DNA of 64,000 bases from Bin5 sp965200615. Its GTDB lineage: Bacteria > Chloroflexota > Anaerolineae > Caldilineales > Caldilineaceae. Below the pieces are notes generated by a model. That model had not been told where the DNA came from, ran no database searches, and saw only the letters and a list, made by a program, of their open reading frames with translations. Shown piece after piece: positions 53,151 through 61,737 of this stretch. The stretch spans positions 4,464,001 to 4,528,000 of the forward strand of contig OZ241377.1 of assembly GCA_965200615.1 (NCBI GenBank). Reading direction: 5' to 3'. Position 1 is the first letter of the stretch. Each line of letters starts with the position of its first letter. The translations under genes and the position numbers were made by a program.

Positions 53151-53974
53151 CGATCGCGCAGACCCGCTTCATCGACGCGCTGACCGCCAAGGCAGAAAAC
53201 GACCCGCGCATCCGAGCCGCCTGGCTGACCGGAAGTTTCGGCAAAAGGACGGCTGACCGTTGGAGCGACGTAGACGCCCACCTGCTGATAGTTCCTGCCG
53301 CCATCGACGAGTTTCACAGTGAGGTCGAAACATGGCTGGCCGAGATCCGTCCCCTTGTCTTTATGCGCCTGATGTTCAACGGCCGCATGGTCAACGCCAT
53401 GACCAACGAGGCAATGCGCTTGGATGTCTGGCTTCACGATGAGGAAGTTGCTGAGGTGACGACCGACGAAACGCGGCGGCTATACGAAGAGGAAGGCGCG
53501 CTTTCCTGGTTACCCCAACCCGGCGAGGCACTCACACCCGAAGCAGCCTCGGAACTGTTGCGCAGGGAAATTGCTGAGTTCTGGCGGTGCGTCTCTATGC
53601 TGCCTGTGGTCGTGGGACGCGGGGAGGAACTGGTGGGCGCGGCTGGCAACTCGATTATTTTGCTCGTACTTACGAATGTGCTCTGCGCGGCGAGCGGGCG
53701 TCGCAGAGACAGGGGCGTCAAAGCCTTGAACGGCTTCCTTCTCCCACACCACCGCCAGTGTGTGGAAGAGGCCGTGTTGCTGAACACTCTGCGGCCCGAT
53801 GAGACGGTGCGCTTCCCTTTGCGGTTAGCGCGCATCATGCGTGAGCACGGACCTGCCATTTGCGATCAGTGGAAGGTGGACTATCCGTACGCGATGGAGG
53901 AGACTGTCTTGCGGTACGTGGCACAGGAGTTGCGTCCGCTGGGGCTTGGGTCGATGCTCGCGGAACTCGGTTAG
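53147..53974 (+). CDS. Nucleotidyltransferase-fold protein
   Basis: 275 aa, ATGA overlap with the large hydroxylase subunit. The pol-beta-like signature is WLTGSFGKRTADRWSDVDAHLLI (about 24-46), giving G-S-x-G and the Asp-x-Asp metal pair; a third carboxylate may be the Asp of AMRLDVWLHD. The C-terminal half (about 110-275) is helical, like aminoglycoside-adenylyltransferase or DUF4037-type proteins. It could adenylylate or cytidylylate a small molecule. In molybdenum hydroxylase operons some nucleotidyltransferases mature the cofactor (MocA/MobA), but this protein does not look like those. Confidence 0.8.
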   Translation: MTIAQTRFIDALTAKAENDPRIRAAWLTGSFGKRTADRWSDVDAHLLIVPAAIDEFHSEVETWLAEIRPLVFMRLMFNGRMVNAMTNEAMRLDVWLHDEEVAEVTTDETRRLYEEEGALSWLPQPGEALTPEAASELLRREIAEFWRCVSMLPVVVGRGEELVGAAGNSIILLVLTNVLCAASGRRRDRGVKALNGFLLPHHRQCVEEAVLLNTLRPDETVRFPLRLARIMREHGPAICDQWKVDYPYAMEETVLRYVAQELRPLGLGSMLAELG

Positions 53975-54005
53975 CTACCATGTCATATGAATTTATCTGT
54001 GATGA

Positions 54006-54725
54006 TCACAACCGCCTGGAAAAGTCGTAGCCGAACTTGAGAGATCAGATTTCCTTCGATGTATCAACTCACAGTTTCTCAAGGATTCTCCCGATTCGCT
54101 CCAAGTTCTGCGGATGGCAACTGCGCCGCCTCTAGCGCGAGACCGCCTGATCGGTTTGGCCTACGTTTCGCCCAATCTGGTCAAGAGTATGGAAGGGCAA
54201 GCCAACAGACCACCTCGGTTGCCGCCAAGAACGCCACCAGAACAATTGGACGAGGAATTAGGGCGAATTTGCGCTGTCTTGACCGAACTGATCGATATCG
54301 ACATTTTCGCTTGGCCAGGTACAGATGGAGATCCCGCCGAAGAGGAAGTGAAACGAGCGGCGTCAGTATTGGCGGATCGCCTATGCGGAGCCACTTCTGA
54401 TCCGATTATACGCAATGCACAGGAGGAGCGCCAGCTATCCGCTCTACGGTCCTGGTTTGAAGCGAACGAATACCATAACGTCTATCTGAATCTCCATCCT
54501 AAACCTGCGTTGCAGAAAGCAATGCGACAGGACAGCAGGTTGGCGATACAACTGCTCGATCCGCTCAACCGTATCGACCCGCAAACGCTAGTATCTTGTG
54601 GCCGCACGTATGGCGGCAATCTGCACAAACTTGAACCCAAGGAGCTTGCAACCGTTCCCCTGCACGGCCTGCCGCAGCGCCTGAAACGCTCCCAACCCAT
54701 GCAATACCCTTTCCCGATCGAATGA
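54006..54725 (+). pseudogene. Relic of a restriction-modification system (nuclease start fused to methylase end)
   Basis: The frame is open from 54006 but has no start codon until ATG 54114 (203 aa from there). The upstream 36 codons (VAELERSDFLRCINSQFL..) and the first 110 residues (TAPPLARDRLIGLAYVSP, VADRLCGATSDPIIRNAQEE) resemble the N-terminal half of XamI-type restriction endonucleases as I remember them. From about residue 120 the text changes to YLNLHPKPALQKAM..LSCGRTYGGNLHKLEPKEL, the typical C-terminal end of N6-adenine methyltransferases. The simplest view is an R-M pair collapsed by an in-frame internal deletion, and also cut at the 5' end. Both assignments need a search. Confidence 0.5.
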
Positions 54726-54739
54726 CAGGAGAACCGCTT

Positions 54740-55612
54740 ATGCCCCGCATTGTCCGCGGCGCGCTGCTCCAGGTTTCGTGGAGCGGCGACCAGGAATCTA
54801 TGATCCGGAAGCACGAGAAATACGCCCGCGAAGCTTCCGAGCAGGGCGTACAGGTCTTCTGCTTTCAGGAGCTGTTCCACGGGCCTTATTTCTGCCAGGT
54901 ACAGGACCCCCACTGGTACAGTCTCGCCGAGCGCATCCCCGATGGTCCGACCACTGAGCGGATGCAGAAGCTGGCCGCTGAGACCAAGATGGTGCTGGTC
55001 GTCCCCATGTATGAGGAGGAGCAGCCCGGTCTTTATTACAACACAGCCGCCGTTATCGATGCCGACGGCAGCTACCTGGGCAAGTATCGAAAGACGCACT
55101 TGCCTCACTTGCCCGGGTTCTGGGAGAAATTCTACTTTCGTCCGGGAAATCTCGGTTACCCGGTCTTCGACACGGCAGTGGGAAAGGTGGGCGTCTACAT
55201 CTGTTACGACCGCCACTTCCCCGAAGGCGCGCGGATGCTGGGATTGAACGGCGCCGAGATCGTTTTCATCCCGTCCGCCACCTCGCGCGGCCTCTCGCAG
55301 CATTTGTGGCGCATCGAACAGACCAGCCACGCCATCGCCAACGGTTACTTCGTCGGCACGATAAACCGTGTCGGTGTTGAAGCGGAATTGGGCGACAACG
55401 ACTTCTACGGCCAGAGCTACTTTTGCACGCCGCGCGGCGAGTTTGTGACTACGCTGGGAGAGCGCGATGACCTACCGGGGCAGGGCGATCCGTACGCGGA
55501 AGAATTGATAGTACGTGACCTGGACCTGGATCTGATCAAGGAGGTACGGGACACGTGGCAGTTTCTGCGCGACCGCCGGCCCGACATGTACGACAGAATA
55601 GTTGCCGCCTGA
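54740..55612 (+). CDS. Carbon-nitrogen hydrolase, beta-ureidopropionase / N-carbamoyl amidase type
   Basis: 290 aa from the ATG at 54740, eight bases after AGGAG. Nitrilase-superfamily triad: Glu44 in CFQELFHGPYFC, Lys118 in GKYRKTHLPHLPGFWEK and Cys155 in VGVYICYDRHFPEGAR. The flanking text closely matches N-carbamoyl-beta-alanine amidohydrolases and N-carbamoylputrescine amidases. It releases CO2 and ammonia from an N-carbamoyl compound. A dihydropyrimidinase gene follows after 78 bases; together they make steps two and three of reductive pyrimidine breakdown or hydantoin hydrolysis. Confidence 0.92.
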   Translation: MPRIVRGALLQVSWSGDQESMIRKHEKYAREASEQGVQVFCFQELFHGPYFCQVQDPHWYSLAERIPDGPTTERMQKLAAETKMVLVVPMYEEEQPGLYYNTAAVIDADGSYLGKYRKTHLPHLPGFWEKFYFRPGNLGYPVFDTAVGKVGVYICYDRHFPEGARMLGLNGAEIVFIPSATSRGLSQHLWRIEQTSHAIANGYFVGTINRVGVEAELGDNDFYGQSYFCTPRGEFVTTLGERDDLPGQGDPYAEELIVRDLDLDLIKEVRDTWQFLRDRRPDMYDRIVAA

Positions 55613-55690
55613 TTGCCTATCGTCCAGAGTAGAGTGTAGTTGTCTACCGATGAAAGCCGATTCCGCCCGCTGGACAGGAAGGAGCCCGAT

Positions 55691-57097
55691 ATGCCAACCG
55701 TGATCAAGAACGGAACAATTGTCACAGCCGCCGACAGTGTGCGCGCCGATCTCCTGATTGAGGACGAAAGGGTGGCGTTGATCGGTCTCGATCTGCCCAC
55801 TGAGGGCGCGCACGTGATCGACGCCGAAGACAGGCTCCTGCTACCTGGCGGAATCGACGTTCATACGCACTTGGAGTTGCCTTTCGGCGGGACCGTTTCT
55901 TCGGACGATTTCTTCACCGGCCATCGCGCGGCGGCATTCGGCGCAACCACATCCCACATCGACTTTGTCATCCAGCCGGTCGGCGGCACGCTCAAGGAGG
56001 GCATCGAAACGTGGCACGCAAAGGCCGCCGGCAAGGCAGCGATCGACTACGGATTTCATGTCGCGATCACTGACCTGCGCGACGATGTCATGGCAGAAAT
56101 CCCATCCGTCATTGATGAGGGAATTACCAGTCTCAAGCTCTTCATGGCGTATAAAGGGCTTTTCCAGGTCGACGACACGACTCTATTTCGCGCAATGCAG
56201 GTTGCCGCGCAACACGGGCTGCTGGTGATGGTCCACGCAGAGAACGGAGATGTAATCGCCGATTTGACAAAGAGGCTTCTGGATGAGGGGAAGACGGCGC
56301 CCAAGTATCATGCAACAGCCCACCCCGCCATGGCGGAAGCGGAGGCGACCGGGCGAGCCGTCGCTTTAGCGGGTATCAGCGGCGCGTCTCTTTACGTAGT
56401 CCACATGACCTGCGAAGAAGCGGTCGAGCAACTTGCGCTGGGCCGGGCAAAAGGCTTCTCCGTCATGGGAGAAACCTGCACACAGTATCTGTTTGTCTTT
56501 GAGGAGGACCTGGCCAGGCCCGGGTACGAGGGGGCCAAGTACGTCTGCTCGCCGCCGGTTCGGCAGCCTAAAGATGCCGTCATTCTGTGGAAGGCGCTGG
56601 CGGATGGCGGCCTGCAGGCGGTCTCCACCGACCACTGCCCCTTCTGGTACGAAGGCGGCGTCCATGGACGTATCGCCGGCAAGGAGCTGGGCATGGAAGG
56701 CTTTCACCAGATCCCCAACGGCATGCCCGGCATCGAGGACCGAATGCCGGTAATGTGGAATGCGGGCGTAGGCGGCGGCCACTACAATGCCAACCGTTTT
56801 GTTGAGATTGCAAGCGCCAATCCGGCCAAGATCTTTGGCCTTTATCCTCGTAAAGGTACGATTGCGGTCGGCTCCGATGCCGACATTGTCATTTGGGATG
56901 CGGACAAGGAGCACACGATTTCCGCGGCCACACACCATATGAACACGGACTATAACGTCTACGAGGGCATGCGAGTACGGGGCTGGCCGGAGAAGGTGCT
57001 GCTGCGCGGGCAGGTGATTGTGGACGGGGCCGACTGGTTGGGCACTGCAGGCGGCGGGCGCTTTCTGCGGCGAAAACCCTTTGCGGAGATACTGTGA
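55691..57097 (+). CDS. Dihydropyrimidinase / D-hydantoinase
   Basis: 468 aa from the ATG at 55691, six bases after AAGGAG. Binuclear zinc amidohydrolase: H-x-H in GGIDVHTHLELPFGG, carboxylated Lys in SLKLFMAYKG, His in VMVHAENGD and VVHMTC, and Asp in STDHCPFWYE. Length and motifs are those of dihydropyrimidinases, which open the ring of 5,6-dihydrouracil, dihydrothymine or hydantoins to N-carbamoyl amino acids, the substrate type of the preceding amidase. Dihydropyrimidine dehydrogenase (pydA/preT) is not in the window. Its last codon overlaps the GTG start of a permease gene (GTGA), so uptake and hydrolysis are coupled. Confidence 0.95.
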   Translation: MPTVIKNGTIVTAADSVRADLLIEDERVALIGLDLPTEGAHVIDAEDRLLLPGGIDVHTHLELPFGGTVSSDDFFTGHRAAAFGATTSHIDFVIQPVGGTLKEGIETWHAKAAGKAAIDYGFHVAITDLRDDVMAEIPSVIDEGITSLKLFMAYKGLFQVDDTTLFRAMQVAAQHGLLVMVHAENGDVIADLTKRLLDEGKTAPKYHATAHPAMAEAEATGRAVALAGISGASLYVVHMTCEEAVEQLALGRAKGFSVMGETCTQYLFVFEEDLARPGYEGAKYVCSPPVRQPKDAVILWKALADGGLQAVSTDHCPFWYEGGVHGRIAGKELGMEGFHQIPNGMPGIEDRMPVMWNAGVGGGHYNANRFVEIASANPAKIFGLYPRKGTIAVGSDADIVIWDADKEHTISAATHHMNTDYNVYEGMRVRGWPEKVLLRGQVIVDGADWLGTAGGGRFLRRKPFAEIL

Positions 57098-58011
57098 AAT
57101 TTGCCAGACTGTCATCGCTCAGTGCAGTCCGCTATTTCATCCTTATCGTCCTGCTGCTGGCGCTGCTGTGGGAGGCCTATAAGCTGCTGGGGGCGCCGGG
57201 GGGCGCGCATTTGCGGGGCACCGTGCCGGCTCAGGCGGACGGCGGCAAGCCCGTCGGTATTCTGTGCGGCTCCGCCGGCCTTTGTGAAGTGAAGCTGCCG
57301 GTGCGCGCCGACGACCGGGCTATGCCGCACGTTTGGGACATCTTTCAGACAATTTTCGAGCCGCCGAGACGCGGCAGCGATACAATTCTCCTGACAATTC
57401 TGCTGCGGGCGTCGCTCTTTACCTTGCAGGAGGCCGTCTTCGGTTTTCTCTTCGGCGGATGTCTCGGTTTCGCCCTGGGGGTCGTCTTCGCGCACTCAGG
57501 GCTGCTGGAGCGGGGCCTGCTGCCCTATGTCGTGGCGTCGCAGACAGTTCCCCTGCTGGCGATCGCCCCGATGGTCGTCATCTGGCTGGGCGGCAGCTGG
57601 TTCTCAGTTGCGGTCATCGCTGCCTATCTGACCTTCTTTCCCGTAACGATCAATACCTTGCAGGGTCTCCGCTCACCGGAACCGACTGCTATCGAGCTGA
57701 TGCACTCATACGCTGCCACCAAATGGGATATTCTCTGGAAACTTCGGGTCCCGGCTGCCCTCCCTTACATCTTTACTGCACTGAAGGTCTCGGCCACGGC
57801 CAGCGTGGTCGGCGCAATTATAGGTGAGCTGCCCAGCGGCATCGCCGACGGCCTGGGAAGGGTCATACTCAACTTCAACCAGTACTACGCCACCGGGCCG
57901 GAAAAACTGTGGGCTGCGATTCTCTTCGCGTCGCTCACCGGCTTGACCTTTTTCCTCATCATCTCCCTATTGGAGCGCATGATCGTGCAGAATCAGGTCT
58001 CTGATTCATGA
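57094..58011 (+). CDS. NitT/TauT-type ABC importer permease 1
   Basis: 305 aa, GTG start overlapping the dihydropyrimidinase stop codon. BPD_transp_1 membrane domain with about six or seven helices; the EAA loop is IELMHSYAATKWDILWKLRVPAALP (about 207-231). Between helix 1 and helix 2 sits an extracytoplasmic segment of about 70 residues with two Cys (VGILCGSAGLCEVKLPV). It pairs with the ATPase, second permease and binding protein that resume at 59.9 kb beyond an inserted opposite-strand sulfatase gene. Confidence 0.9.
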   Translation: MKFARLSSLSAVRYFILIVLLLALLWEAYKLLGAPGGAHLRGTVPAQADGGKPVGILCGSAGLCEVKLPVRADDRAMPHVWDIFQTIFEPPRRGSDTILLTILLRASLFTLQEAVFGFLFGGCLGFALGVVFAHSGLLERGLLPYVVASQTVPLLAIAPMVVIWLGGSWFSVAVIAAYLTFFPVTINTLQGLRSPEPTAIELMHSYAATKWDILWKLRVPAALPYIFTALKVSATASVVGAIIGELPSGIADGLGRVILNFNQYYATGPEKLWAAILFASLTGLTFFLIISLLERMIVQNQVSDS

Positions 58012-58032
58012 ATCCGCTGTCGCGATCCGGTT

Positions 58033-59520
58033 TCACCTCCGCATGTCCGTTTCGTGCGGCACCACATCGCCGGTTTCCATAAACCAGTGCAGCATGCGCT
58101 CTCTGAGCGACGCCAGCACTTGCCCATATTCGGGATCATCGATAAGATTGCGCGTCTCCCTCGGGTCTGCCCGCAGATCGTAGAGTTCGTCCTGCTCGTA
58201 AAAACGTTTGACGTACTTGTGTTCGACGGTTCGGCACATCGCCGCTTTCGTGTGCTCTGGCCCTTCGCTCATCTGCAGTCGCAGGCGCGGCCAGTAGAGG
58301 AAACCCGGCCGGGCGTTGCTTTCCAGCTCCATGCACTGGCGCTCTCCCTGCCGGCGGCCGCCCTCGCAGAAGACGGCATCGCGGTGGAAGTCAGTTTCTC
58401 CGGCAAGCAGAGGAAGCAGTGAACGGCCGAAATGGTCGTACCCCGCTTCGATTCCGGTGAGCGCGTACACCGTTGCCGGGAAATCGATCAGTTCCACGAG
58501 AGCGTTGGAGACGCGCGGAGCCACGGGAGTTCCGACAGGTGGCTTTACCAGCATCGGAACACGGGTCAGACAGTCCTGAAAAGTGTTCTGTGTCTTCTCG
58601 ACAAGACCGTAATCGCCGGTGAAATCTCCATGATCGGAGAAGAAAAAGACGAGTGTGTCGTCGTACATGCCGGCCTCTCTCAGCGCCTCCAGGACCATGC
58701 CGAGCTGGTGGTCCACACGCGCGCACATCCCATAGTAGGTGCGCCGCAGCTCCCGCAGCCGCTGCTCCGACCAGCCCTGCATCTGCTGACCGTCGTATAT
58801 CCCTTTCATCAGGCTGGGATAGGTGTCCCAGCCGCCAGGGGCGCCACTTGGCGTCGGCGTACGTTCGGGTATGCGAGCCGGGTCGATCTGGCTGTACCAG
58901 GGGTCCTCGACCGCGTAGGGCGGGTGTGGATAGGAGAGCGGAAGATACAGGCAGAGCGGCCGGTCCGGCGGCGTGTCTTTGATCTGCTTGATCGCGCCTT
59001 CTACCATGGCCCAGTCGGAGTCGTAGGCCGCGATCTCGCCAGGGGGTATCTCGCTCCGGCCTACATAGAAGGAGTAGTAGTTGTCACCGCTCGGGTCACC
59101 ACGCCACTCTGCCGTCTGGTGCGGGTTCGGTGTGAGACGTTCCGGTCGGGGCGGGGCATACTTCACGTCACAGTAGTCGGCGTAACCATTTTGGGCCGGG
59201 ACGACATCATTCTTGCCGCCCCACCAGACAAAGTAGCCGTTTCGGCGCAGAGTCCGCAGGAGCATTGGTTCATCCGGGCGCAGCATGTGGAACATGGTTC
59301 GGTGGCCGCGCACGTGGGGATACCAGCCCGTCATGAACGAGCACCGGCTGGGCGTACAGACCGGATTCTGGCAGAAGGCATTTGAGAAAGAAACGCCTTC
59401 CGACTGCGCAAACCGGTCCAGCACAGGCGTCACGGCGCCGGAGTTGCCCATATGGCCCAGCACGTCACCCCTCCACTGGTCCGGATTGAAAATCAGAATG
59501 TGCGGCAATCTTTCAGACAT
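58033..59520 (-). CDS. Type I sulfatase, second copy
   Basis: 495 aa. The formylglycine motif is CTPSR in NPVCTPSRCSFMTGWYPH (about 54-60); metal ligands are Asp in IFNPDQWRGD and the DH pair in FFFSDHGDFTGDYG. No signal peptide. It is only distantly similar to the sulfatase at 11-13 kb and closer in style to choline-sulfatase-like or heparan-type members. It is encoded against the direction of the importer genes and splits them, which suggests later insertion. The substrate is unknown. Confidence 0.93.
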   Translation of the reverse strand: MSERLPHILIFNPDQWRGDVLGHMGNSGAVTPVLDRFAQSEGVSFSNAFCQNPVCTPSRCSFMTGWYPHVRGHRTMFHMLRPDEPMLLRTLRRNGYFVWWGGKNDVVPAQNGYADYCDVKYAPPRPERLTPNPHQTAEWRGDPSGDNYYSFYVGRSEIPPGEIAAYDSDWAMVEGAIKQIKDTPPDRPLCLYLPLSYPHPPYAVEDPWYSQIDPARIPERTPTPSGAPGGWDTYPSLMKGIYDGQQMQGWSEQRLRELRRTYYGMCARVDHQLGMVLEALREAGMYDDTLVFFFSDHGDFTGDYGLVEKTQNTFQDCLTRVPMLVKPPVGTPVAPRVSNALVELIDFPATVYALTGIEAGYDHFGRSLLPLLAGETDFHRDAVFCEGGRRQGERQCMELESNARPGFLYWPRLRLQMSEGPEHTKAAMCRTVEHKYVKRFYEQDELYDLRADPRETRNLIDDPEYGQVLASLRERMLHWFMETGDVVPHETDMRR

Positions 59521-59947
59521 GGCGGCATCTCCCTCATTCTGTTGACGAATCGAAAGTGGAACAAGGCCCGGACATCAGGCAGGACCGCATTTGCGCTGAC
59601 CGCTGCGGCCTCGAATCTGCGTTTCGGGTCGGTGAGATACTCGACACGGATCAGTCTTAGACCGATGTCTTGTGCCTTGTGGACAGAATACATTATCTGG
59701 CGAATCCTCACACATTGTGTAACAACTGCGTCGCGAGTCCGGTTTCTTGCCCTTTGCAACAGGCTGTCATGATCCGACCTTGTGAAATCGCCCATCGGAA
59801 TTGCCGGTCGCCTTTAGACTTTTAAGGCCATACAGGTGCGATTTTCTGAGATTGCCTTCCACACAAGGCGTATGCTACAATCGACACTACCTCTGATCCC
59901 GACTACACAGATGTGTTCCAGCCGCCCCTTCCGTGTAGAGTTCACTC
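59521..59947. other. Gap between the divergent sulfatase and importer genes
   Basis: About 430 bases. A plus-strand promoter sits at 59853-59881 (separate entry). An open minus-strand frame of 100 codons (59795-59493) overlaps the sulfatase start and has no ribosome-binding site; I do not consider it a gene. Nothing else is visible. Confidence 0.4.
59853..59881 (+). promoter_or_regulatory. Promoter for the ABC importer ATPase-permease-SBP genes
   Basis: TTGCCT (59853-59858), 17-base spacer, TACAAT (59876-59881) with extended TGC at 59873-59875. Predicted start near 59888, 60 bases before the ATPase gene. The same 11-mer TATGCTACAAT occurs at the aminotransferase promoter on the minus strand. 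Confidence 0.65.
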
Positions 59948-60751
59948 ATGACAGAGCCAGTCGTCGTTCTCGAAAACGTCGAAATGATCTTTGGAGAAGG
60001 CGCCGCAGACCAGGTCCATGCGCTCAAAGAAATCAATCTCCAAATCGAGCAAAACGACTTCATTTCACTGATCGGGCCGTCCGGCTGCGGGAAGTCCACC
60101 CTCCTGCGCGTTGTGGGCGACCTGATTCAGCCATCATCAGGCGACGCTACAATCAACGGGAAGAGCGCCCGCCAGGCCCGTCTCGATCAGGACTACGGAA
60201 TCGTTTTCCAGGCCGCTACGCTCTACGACTGGCGTACTGTGGCGAAGAATGTACAGCTGCCGTTGGAGTTAATGCAGTTCAGCCGCTCGGAAAAGGACCG
60301 ACGCACGCAGGCCATGTTGGAACTGGTGGAACTGACCGACTTTGCCGCCCATTACCCCTGGCAACTGTCTGGCGGAATGCAACAGAGGGTAGCTATCGCC
60401 CGTGCGCTCTCTTTTGAACCATCGATATTGTTGATGGACGAGCCGTTCGGCGCGCTGGACGAGATGACACGCGAGCGGCTCAACTTGGAGCTTCTCAACA
60501 TCTGGCGTAAGACCGACACCACGGTGCTTTTCGTCACGCACAGCATCACTGAAGCCGTTTTTCTTTCGACGAGGGTGATCGTCATGTCCGCCCGCCCCGG
60601 ACGCATCACTGCCGATATCGCCATAGACCTGCCCCAGCCGAGAAATTCGGAAACGCGCAGCAACGTTCGCTTCTTCGAGTTGGAGACTGAGGTAAGGGAT
60701 GCGCTGCGCGTCAGCGAAGATGGTCAGGAAGCCAACAGGGCGCCGGCATGA
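59948..60751 (+). CDS. NitT/TauT-type ABC importer ATPase
   Basis: 267 aa. Walker A GPSGCGKST (about 44-52), Q-loop IVFQAATLYDW, signature LSGGMQQRVAIARALS, Walker B ILLMDEPFGALDEMTRE and switch His in FVTHSITEAVFLS. The sequence is of the SsuB/TauB/ThiZ group, which drives import of sulfonates, nitrate, riboflavin or pyrimidine precursors. It has its own promoter and overlaps the second permease gene by four bases (ATGA). Confidence 0.95.
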   Translation: MTEPVVVLENVEMIFGEGAADQVHALKEINLQIEQNDFISLIGPSGCGKSTLLRVVGDLIQPSSGDATINGKSARQARLDQDYGIVFQAATLYDWRTVAKNVQLPLELMQFSRSEKDRRTQAMLELVELTDFAAHYPWQLSGGMQQRVAIARALSFEPSILLMDEPFGALDEMTRERLNLELLNIWRKTDTTVLFVTHSITEAVFLSTRVIVMSARPGRITADIAIDLPQPRNSETRSNVRFFELETEVRDALRVSEDGQEANRAPA

Positions 60752-61695
60752 GCGAGAGCAGGCAACGCATCTGGGCGCCAGTCTTGATTCTCGTTGCGCT
60801 TGTCATCTTGTGGGAGACGCTGGTAACAACCTTCAACATTCAGCAGTTTTTGCTGCCGAAGCCATCGGCCATCCTGGGCAATCTCGCTCAAGTTGTCGTT
60901 CTCGGCGGGACGGCGTCAACAGGGGAATCTGGCGCAGAGGCCTCCTCAGGTAACCGTTTTTTCGTTGTCTTGCCCGGCGGACTGACACCGGAAATCGAGG
61001 AGAATCTGCAGACCTCCCGTTGGGTAGAGTTTTCGTTTGGGGGCCGCAGCGTTTCGGTGGTGCGGGGAAGCAACCTGACACCGATCCTGGCGGCCAGCTG
61101 GTTCACGTTGAAAGAGGCGCTGGGCGGAATGGCCATGGGCACACTGGCAGGCATTGCCGTTGCGCTTGCTACGACGCGTTGGACCGCCTCGCGCGAGGCC
61201 CTGCTTCCCTTCGCCATCGCGGCCAACTCGATGCCGATTATCGCTTTTGCGCCGATCATGAACAACTGGTTTGGCATCGACAATCCGTTTTCCAAAATGG
61301 CGATCGTAACGGTGATGATCTTCTTTCCCATCATGATTAATACCTTGCGAGGATTGATTTCGGTCGATAGCCGTTCGCTGGAACTGATGCACTCCTATGC
61401 AGCCAGCGACACCGAAATCCTCTTCAAGCTGCGGATTCCAAACGCGCTGCCATCATTGTTTAGCGGCCTGAAGGTAGCGGGGGCGCTTGCCATGATAGGG
61501 GCGATCGTTGGCGAGTATTTTGGCGGTCCCCGCATTGCACTAGGCGTCTTCATTACCCAAGAGGCGGCGTTATTCCGTTTCGCGTCGGCTTGGGCCGCCA
61601 TTATTGTCGCTTGTCTAATTGGCATTACAATCTATCTCGTCATCCTGCTTGCGGAACGGCTGGCCCTGCCCTGGCATCCGACTTTCCGCGCATAG
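60748..61695 (+). CDS. NitT/TauT-type ABC importer permease 2
   Basis: 315 aa. Same fold as permease 1; the EAA loop is LELMHSYAASDTEILFKLRIPNALP (about 211-235). Helix 1 (LILVALVILWETLVTTF) is followed by an extracytoplasmic insert of about 70 residues (about 50-115; LPGGLTPEIEENLQTSRWVEF is part of it) before the helical core resumes at WFTLKEALGG. The two permeases are similar mainly in the core, so the transporter is probably a heterodimer. Start ATGA overlaps the ATPase gene. Confidence 0.9.
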   Translation: MSESRQRIWAPVLILVALVILWETLVTTFNIQQFLLPKPSAILGNLAQVVVLGGTASTGESGAEASSGNRFFVVLPGGLTPEIEENLQTSRWVEFSFGGRSVSVVRGSNLTPILAASWFTLKEALGGMAMGTLAGIAVALATTRWTASREALLPFAIAANSMPIIAFAPIMNNWFGIDNPFSKMAIVTVMIFFPIMINTLRGLISVDSRSLELMHSYAASDTEILFKLRIPNALPSLFSGLKVAGALAMIGAIVGEYFGGPRIALGVFITQEAALFRFASAWAAIIVACLIGITIYLVILLAERLALPWHPTFRA

Positions 61696-61737
61696 TCAAA
61701 GTCGTCTCACGCAATCACAGTTCATTGGGAGGATCTC

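Noticed and set aside
59493..59795. 100-codon minus-strand frame upstream of the second sulfatase
   Set aside because: Overlaps the sulfatase start, no ribosome-binding site, no recognisable domain.
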